Below, piece after piece: positions 60,973 through 64,000 of a DNA stretch of 64,000 nucleotides; positions within the stretch are counted from its first letter, which is position 1; each line of letters starts with the position of its first letter. The stretch is from Bacteroidales bacterium. Lineage in GTDB: Bacteria; Bacteroidota; Bacteroidia; Bacteroidales; Bacteroidaceae. The notes below the pieces were generated by a model that saw only the letters and a list, made by a program, of their open reading frames with translations, was not told where the DNA came from and made no database searches. Location of the stretch: positions 62,001-126,000 of the forward strand of contig SUXS01000008.1 in assembly GCA_015060865.1 (NCBI GenBank), in the 5' to 3' direction. The position numbers and the translations under genes are program-made.

Positions 60973-63900
60973 TCAATCGCCGAAGATGAGCTCCAGCTCG
61001 TGCAGGGCGGCTGCCTGGCCTGCCTGCTTGCGCACCTCGAGGATGACGTAGCGGCCCTTCTTGCCCTTCTGCACGGTAAAGCCATTGTCCCATGAGCGGG
61101 CTTCGTAGATACCCTCACGACCTGTTCCGCTGATGATGGCATCGCCACGCTGGGCGGGGTCGTCGGTGATGTAGATATCGAAGCTGCTGATGCCTTCGGG
61201 CACTACGGGCAGGGTGCAGCCGGTGATGTAGCGCTCGCCCTTGAGGGTGATGAGCAGGGTGGCACGGGCCGAATCGATAGGTAGGGCACAGCGGGTGTGG
61301 CTGCGGCCATCGGTGAGGTTCGTAGCAGGATGCTCAGGGTTCTCACCATCGAGGCGTACCGACTGGTAGGGGCGCTCTACACGCAGGGTGCTGAAGAAGC
61401 ACTCCATGAGGCCTGGTACCTCGGCTGGGGCAAACTGGGGAGAAGCCATATATTGCAGTATGCTATGCTTCAGTTGTCGGGCTACGGGGCGACTGTCGGG
61501 CGAGGAGAGTATGTCGAGCATGCACACGAGGAGGCGACCCTGCCCTACTCGGGTCTCCATGATGGCACCCAGCTTGTCGTTGCGCACGGGGTGGTCTATA
61601 ACCTGCAGGATGGGGCGGTAGGCGAGCGGCGTGTCGTTGATGCGGGCAGCGTAGGCATGTGCGGTGAGCTCCCACCACTGCCAGTCGGTGTGCGAGGCGG
61701 TGGGGAAATGGGCAAAGAGCGGATGCTCGGGGTTGCACACGAGGCCCATGCTCTTGGGCTGGTAGTCAAACATGAGGGTCGACCAGAAGGGGGTGGCGAA
61801 GGTGATGCGCTCGGCATCGGGCTGATGCTTGGGCACGAGCAGCACGGTGGCACCGGCCTCGAGCTGTGCCAGCAGTTCGGGCGTGGCCTCCTGGGCAATG
61901 AGGATATCGGCAGGGGCAGCAGGCAACGTGTCGGGGTATGCCCACACGTTGTAGCGGTTGCTGATGCCCAAGGCGGGAGCCGAAAGCTGTATCTCGAGCT
62001 GGGCGGCGTGGCTCACGAGGCTACCCAGGGCGAAGCTGAGCGTGCCGCACGGGGTGACCTCGCCCTGAGGCAGGGTGCCCGTGGTGAGGCTGTCGGCAAG
62101 GAGGACGTTGCCCCCGTGGAGCACCTGCCAACGGATGAGCGTACCTGACAGGGTGTGCTGCCCGTAGTTGGGCACCACGAGCTGGGCGCTGAAGGTCTCA
62201 CCGGTGAGCCAGGTGCGCTTGGGCATCTTGAGCAGCAGGGTGACATCGTTGCACGACTGGCGGAACTCCTCGGGTGTGATCACTCCCTTGCTATCCCAGA
62301 AGGCATTGAGCAGGCCCACGTAGGCGCTGCCCTGTGCAGGGTAGTCGCGGAGGTCGAGAATCTGGAAGCCATCCATGCCGGGAGTGCGCAGGGCACGCTC
62401 CATCTCTTCCTTATAGAGGAGGGCGGCAAGGCGGCCCGAGGCATCGACGAAGCGGGGAGCCATATCGGCCATGCCCTTCTGCTGGAGCAGGCTACGGAAG
62501 ATCTCGAGGTTGCGCGGAGCCAACACGCCGGTGTAGCGCTCTATCTCGCTGAAGTCGGGGTATACGCCCCACTGACCCAGCTCGTGGCTGATGATGGGCC
62601 ACTGGTCGTAGGGCGACTGCATGGTGTGTGAGTAGTCGTTGGTGGTGGCGGGGCGCTCGTGGTTGTAGTAGCTGCCCATGCGGCGCTCGTAGCGGCGGCC
62701 GTTGACCCTGGCGGCGTGGGCCACCTGGAACTCATCGCCTTCGAGGGGGAGAAACTTGCCCATGGCCTCGAGGTTGGCATTGCTGGCATAGAGGTGGCGC
62801 GGGTCGTAGTGCTTGCCATAGGCTACCCAGCGCTCGAGCACGGATGCGTCGCCCTTGAGCTCGTTGCCCATGCACATGAGCAGGAACGAGGGGTGGTTGC
62901 CGTAGGTATCGAGCAAGCGCTGCAGCTCATCGGTGAGGAAAGCATCGCGCAGACTGTCCTCGCCCACGCGGGTGTGTTCCCAATTTTGCGAGAAGAGCTC
63001 CAGCTCGGGCTGCAGGTATATGCCCACTTCATCGGCAGCGGCAAAGGCAGCCTCGGGCGGGCACCAGGAGTGGAAGCGCCAGTGGTTAAGCCCATACTCC
63101 TTGCCTATGCGGAAGATGCGCAGCCAGTCGGCCTTGTCCATCGAGGGATAACCCGTGAGGGGGAAGCTGCCGGGGTCGTGCTCGCCGCGCAGGTAGAGAG
63201 TGCGCCCATTGAGCAGCAGCTTGCCATCGGCAGTAGAGAGGTCGCGGAAGCCGATGCGCACCTGCTCGGTGCCACGGCTCTTGCCGAAGCGGTAGTCTAC
63301 GGTGAGGGTATAGAGGTAGGGCGAATATTCGTCCCAGGGCTGCAGTGCCTCGTCGGAGGTGAGCTGCAGGTCGAAGTCTGAGGTACCGGCAGCCGCCGCG
63401 ATGCGCTCCTTATGGCGCAGCACGGCACGTCCCTCGGCATCGCGCAGGGTGAGCAGCAGCGTGCCGTTGCGGTGCTTACCGGTGAGGTTGTCGAGCCTGC
63501 CGGTGACGCGCAGCGTGCGCTCCTGCCAGGCGGTGTAGCACTGCACATCCGACATGGCCACCTCGTCCTTGGCCTCCAGGTAGAGGTCGCCGATGGCCCC
63601 GTTCCAGATGGTCTGTATGCCGGGAGCGTAGCCATGGCTCCATGAGCCGAGGTTCACGTAGGGCGAGTTGTCGATACGCAGCAGCAGCGTATGGGTGCCG
63701 GGGGTGAGGTAGCCGGTGAGGTCATAGGTGTGGGGAGCGCAGAGGCTGTTGGCCTCGCCCACCAGCGTGCCATCGACCCAGAGGGCAGTAGTCCACATGC
63801 AGCGCTCGAGCGAGAGCGTCACCTGCTTGCCCTTCCAGCTGGCGGGCACCTCTACCTCGCGGGTATACCATGCCGGACCTATATGCACTCGCTTGCGTGC

Positions 63901-64000
63901 CAACTGCCAGGTCTCGGGCCTACCTATATAAAGTGGTGTGCCGGCAACGTGTTCCTTGCCCACGCCCGCCTCATCGGTAGAGCCAGGCAGCGAGATGGTG
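60973..64000 (-). CDS. GH2-family glycoside hydrolase (5' end outside window)
   Basis: More than 1000 residues of a GH2-type glycosidase; the frame stays open to the window edge (…LPGSTDEAGVGKEHV), so the true start is beyond 64000 and the GTG at 63963 is not it. The sugar-binding domain shows WYTREVEVPASWKGKQVTLS and GEANSLCAPHTYDLTGYLTP, an Ig-like domain follows, then the barrel with LLLNGRTLYLRGEHDPG and NHWRFHSWCPPEAAFAAADE, the acid Glu probably in MCMGNELKGD and the nucleophile probably in SHELGQWGVY. The C-terminal part adds a discoidin-like domain (TLRVERPYQSVRLDG, YVILEVRKQAGQAAALHELE). It precedes the GH35 gene by 55 bp. The exact glycan is unknown. Confidence 0.88.
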   Translation of the reverse strand, partial: TISLPGSTDEAGVGKEHVAGTPLYIGRPETWQLARKRVHIGPAWYTREVEVPASWKGKQVTLSLERCMWTTALWVDGTLVGEANSLCAPHTYDLTGYLTPGTHTLLLRIDNSPYVNLGSWSHGYAPGIQTIWNGAIGDLYLEAKDEVAMSDVQCYTAWQERTLRVTGRLDNLTGKHRNGTLLLTLRDAEGRAVLRHKERIAAAAGTSDFDLQLTSDEALQPWDEYSPYLYTLTVDYRFGKSRGTEQVRIGFRDLSTADGKLLLNGRTLYLRGEHDPGSFPLTGYPSMDKADWLRIFRIGKEYGLNHWRFHSWCPPEAAFAAADEVGIYLQPELELFSQNWEHTRVGEDSLRDAFLTDELQRLLDTYGNHPSFLLMCMGNELKGDASVLERWVAYGKHYDPRHLYASNANLEAMGKFLPLEGDEFQVAHAARVNGRRYERRMGSYYNHERPATTNDYSHTMQSPYDQWPIISHELGQWGVYPDFSEIERYTGVLAPRNLEIFRSLLQQKGMADMAPRFVDASGRLAALLYKEEMERALRTPGMDGFQILDLRDYPAQGSAYVGLLNAFWDSKGVITPEEFRQSCNDVTLLLKMPKRTWLTGETFSAQLVVPNYGQHTLSGTLIRWQVLHGGNVLLADSLTTGTLPQGEVTPCGTLSFALGSLVSHAAQLEIQLSAPALGISNRYNVWAYPDTLPAAPADILIAQEATPELLAQLEAGATVLLVPKHQPDAERITFATPFWSTLMFDYQPKSMGLVCNPEHPLFAHFPTASHTDWQWWELTAHAYAARINDTPLAYRPILQVIDHPVRNDKLGAIMETRVGQGRLLVCMLDILSSPDSRPVARQLKHSILQYMASPQFAPAEVPGLMECFFSTLRVERPYQSVRLDGENPEHPATNLTDGRSHTRCALPIDSARATLLITLKGERYITGCTLPVVPEGISSFDIYITDDPAQRGDAIISGTGREGIYEARSWDNGFTVQKGKKGRYVILEVRKQAGQAAALHELELIFGD

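Noticed and set aside
1-64000. CRISPR arrays, tRNA and rRNA genes
   Set aside because: No regular 25-40-bp repeats with unique spacers and no cloverleaf or rRNA core sequence were noticed on reading; an automatic tRNA scan was not possible.

Overview
The window looks like chromosomal DNA of a gut-type Bacteroidales (Bacteroidaceae/Prevotellaceae range; genus not resolved). The reasons are a 286-residue primary sigma factor of the Bacteroidetes kind, many promoters fitting the Bacteroidetes pattern (TTG, about 19-20 nt, TAnnTTTG), TonB-dependent receptors paired with family-specific lipoproteins, GLPGLI proteins, S46 dipeptidyl-peptidase, a GT3-type glycogen synthase, BspA-like leucine-rich surface proteins and a class A RNase P RNA.

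Layout. 1-381: end of a carboxylase-like gene. 734-1546: metallophosphoesterase. 1699-7998: an AT-rich, tightly overlapping defence cassette (HTH regulator, C5 cytosine methyltransferase, MutL/MORC-like GHKL ATPase, Z1 helicase-like ATPase, DUF4420 PD-(D/E)XK nuclease). 8000-9120: gene-poor, hairpin-rich boundary with one small ORF. 9168-12833: TonB receptor plus DUF4249 lipoprotein. 12979-23965: uvrA, GH43 enzyme and esterase, glutamine synthetase, uridine kinase, lytic transglycosylase and a Dna2-like nuclease-helicase. 24055-28481: glycogen phosphorylase and synthase. 28660-35679, minus strand: comEC, rpe, a small protein, C11 peptidase, lipoprotein, rpoD, degP/htrA. 35914-38122: rnpB, a YihY-family membrane protein and an unknown 120-residue protein. 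38193-40364: S46 peptidase. 40425-47863: glutamate decarboxylase and glutamate/GABA antiporter with a BspA-like gene between them, bracketed by a 329-bp direct duplication of part of a nucleoside-recognition (Gate) gene. 47932-50399: smpB, Yip1, NigD-like and DMP19 genes. 50721-51620: LRR protein with a TonB-C-like tail. 51796-52692: truncated DUF3987 gene. 52976-58652: membrane-spanning HTH regulator, two GLPGLI genes and a large outer-membrane receptor. 58929-64000: GH35 and GH2 glycosidases.

How the genes work together. The defence cassette reads as one transcription unit in which methylation marks self DNA and the ATPase, Z1 and nuclease proteins presumably act on foreign DNA. The gad genes form an acid-resistance pair. 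The 52.8-58.7 kb block looks like a self-contained regulon, because helically phased TTGC-type motifs sit just upstream of the -33 box both of the regulator gene and of the GLPGLI/receptor operon.

The most unusual non-coding signals are a strongly paired, roughly 115-nt leader RNA upstream of the BspA-like gene (43108-43222), 7-bp tandem repeats that recur between genes and are also read in frame inside two genes, and 10-bp-phased repeats in two intergenic spacers. All functions are inferred from motifs seen by eye; no database search was possible.
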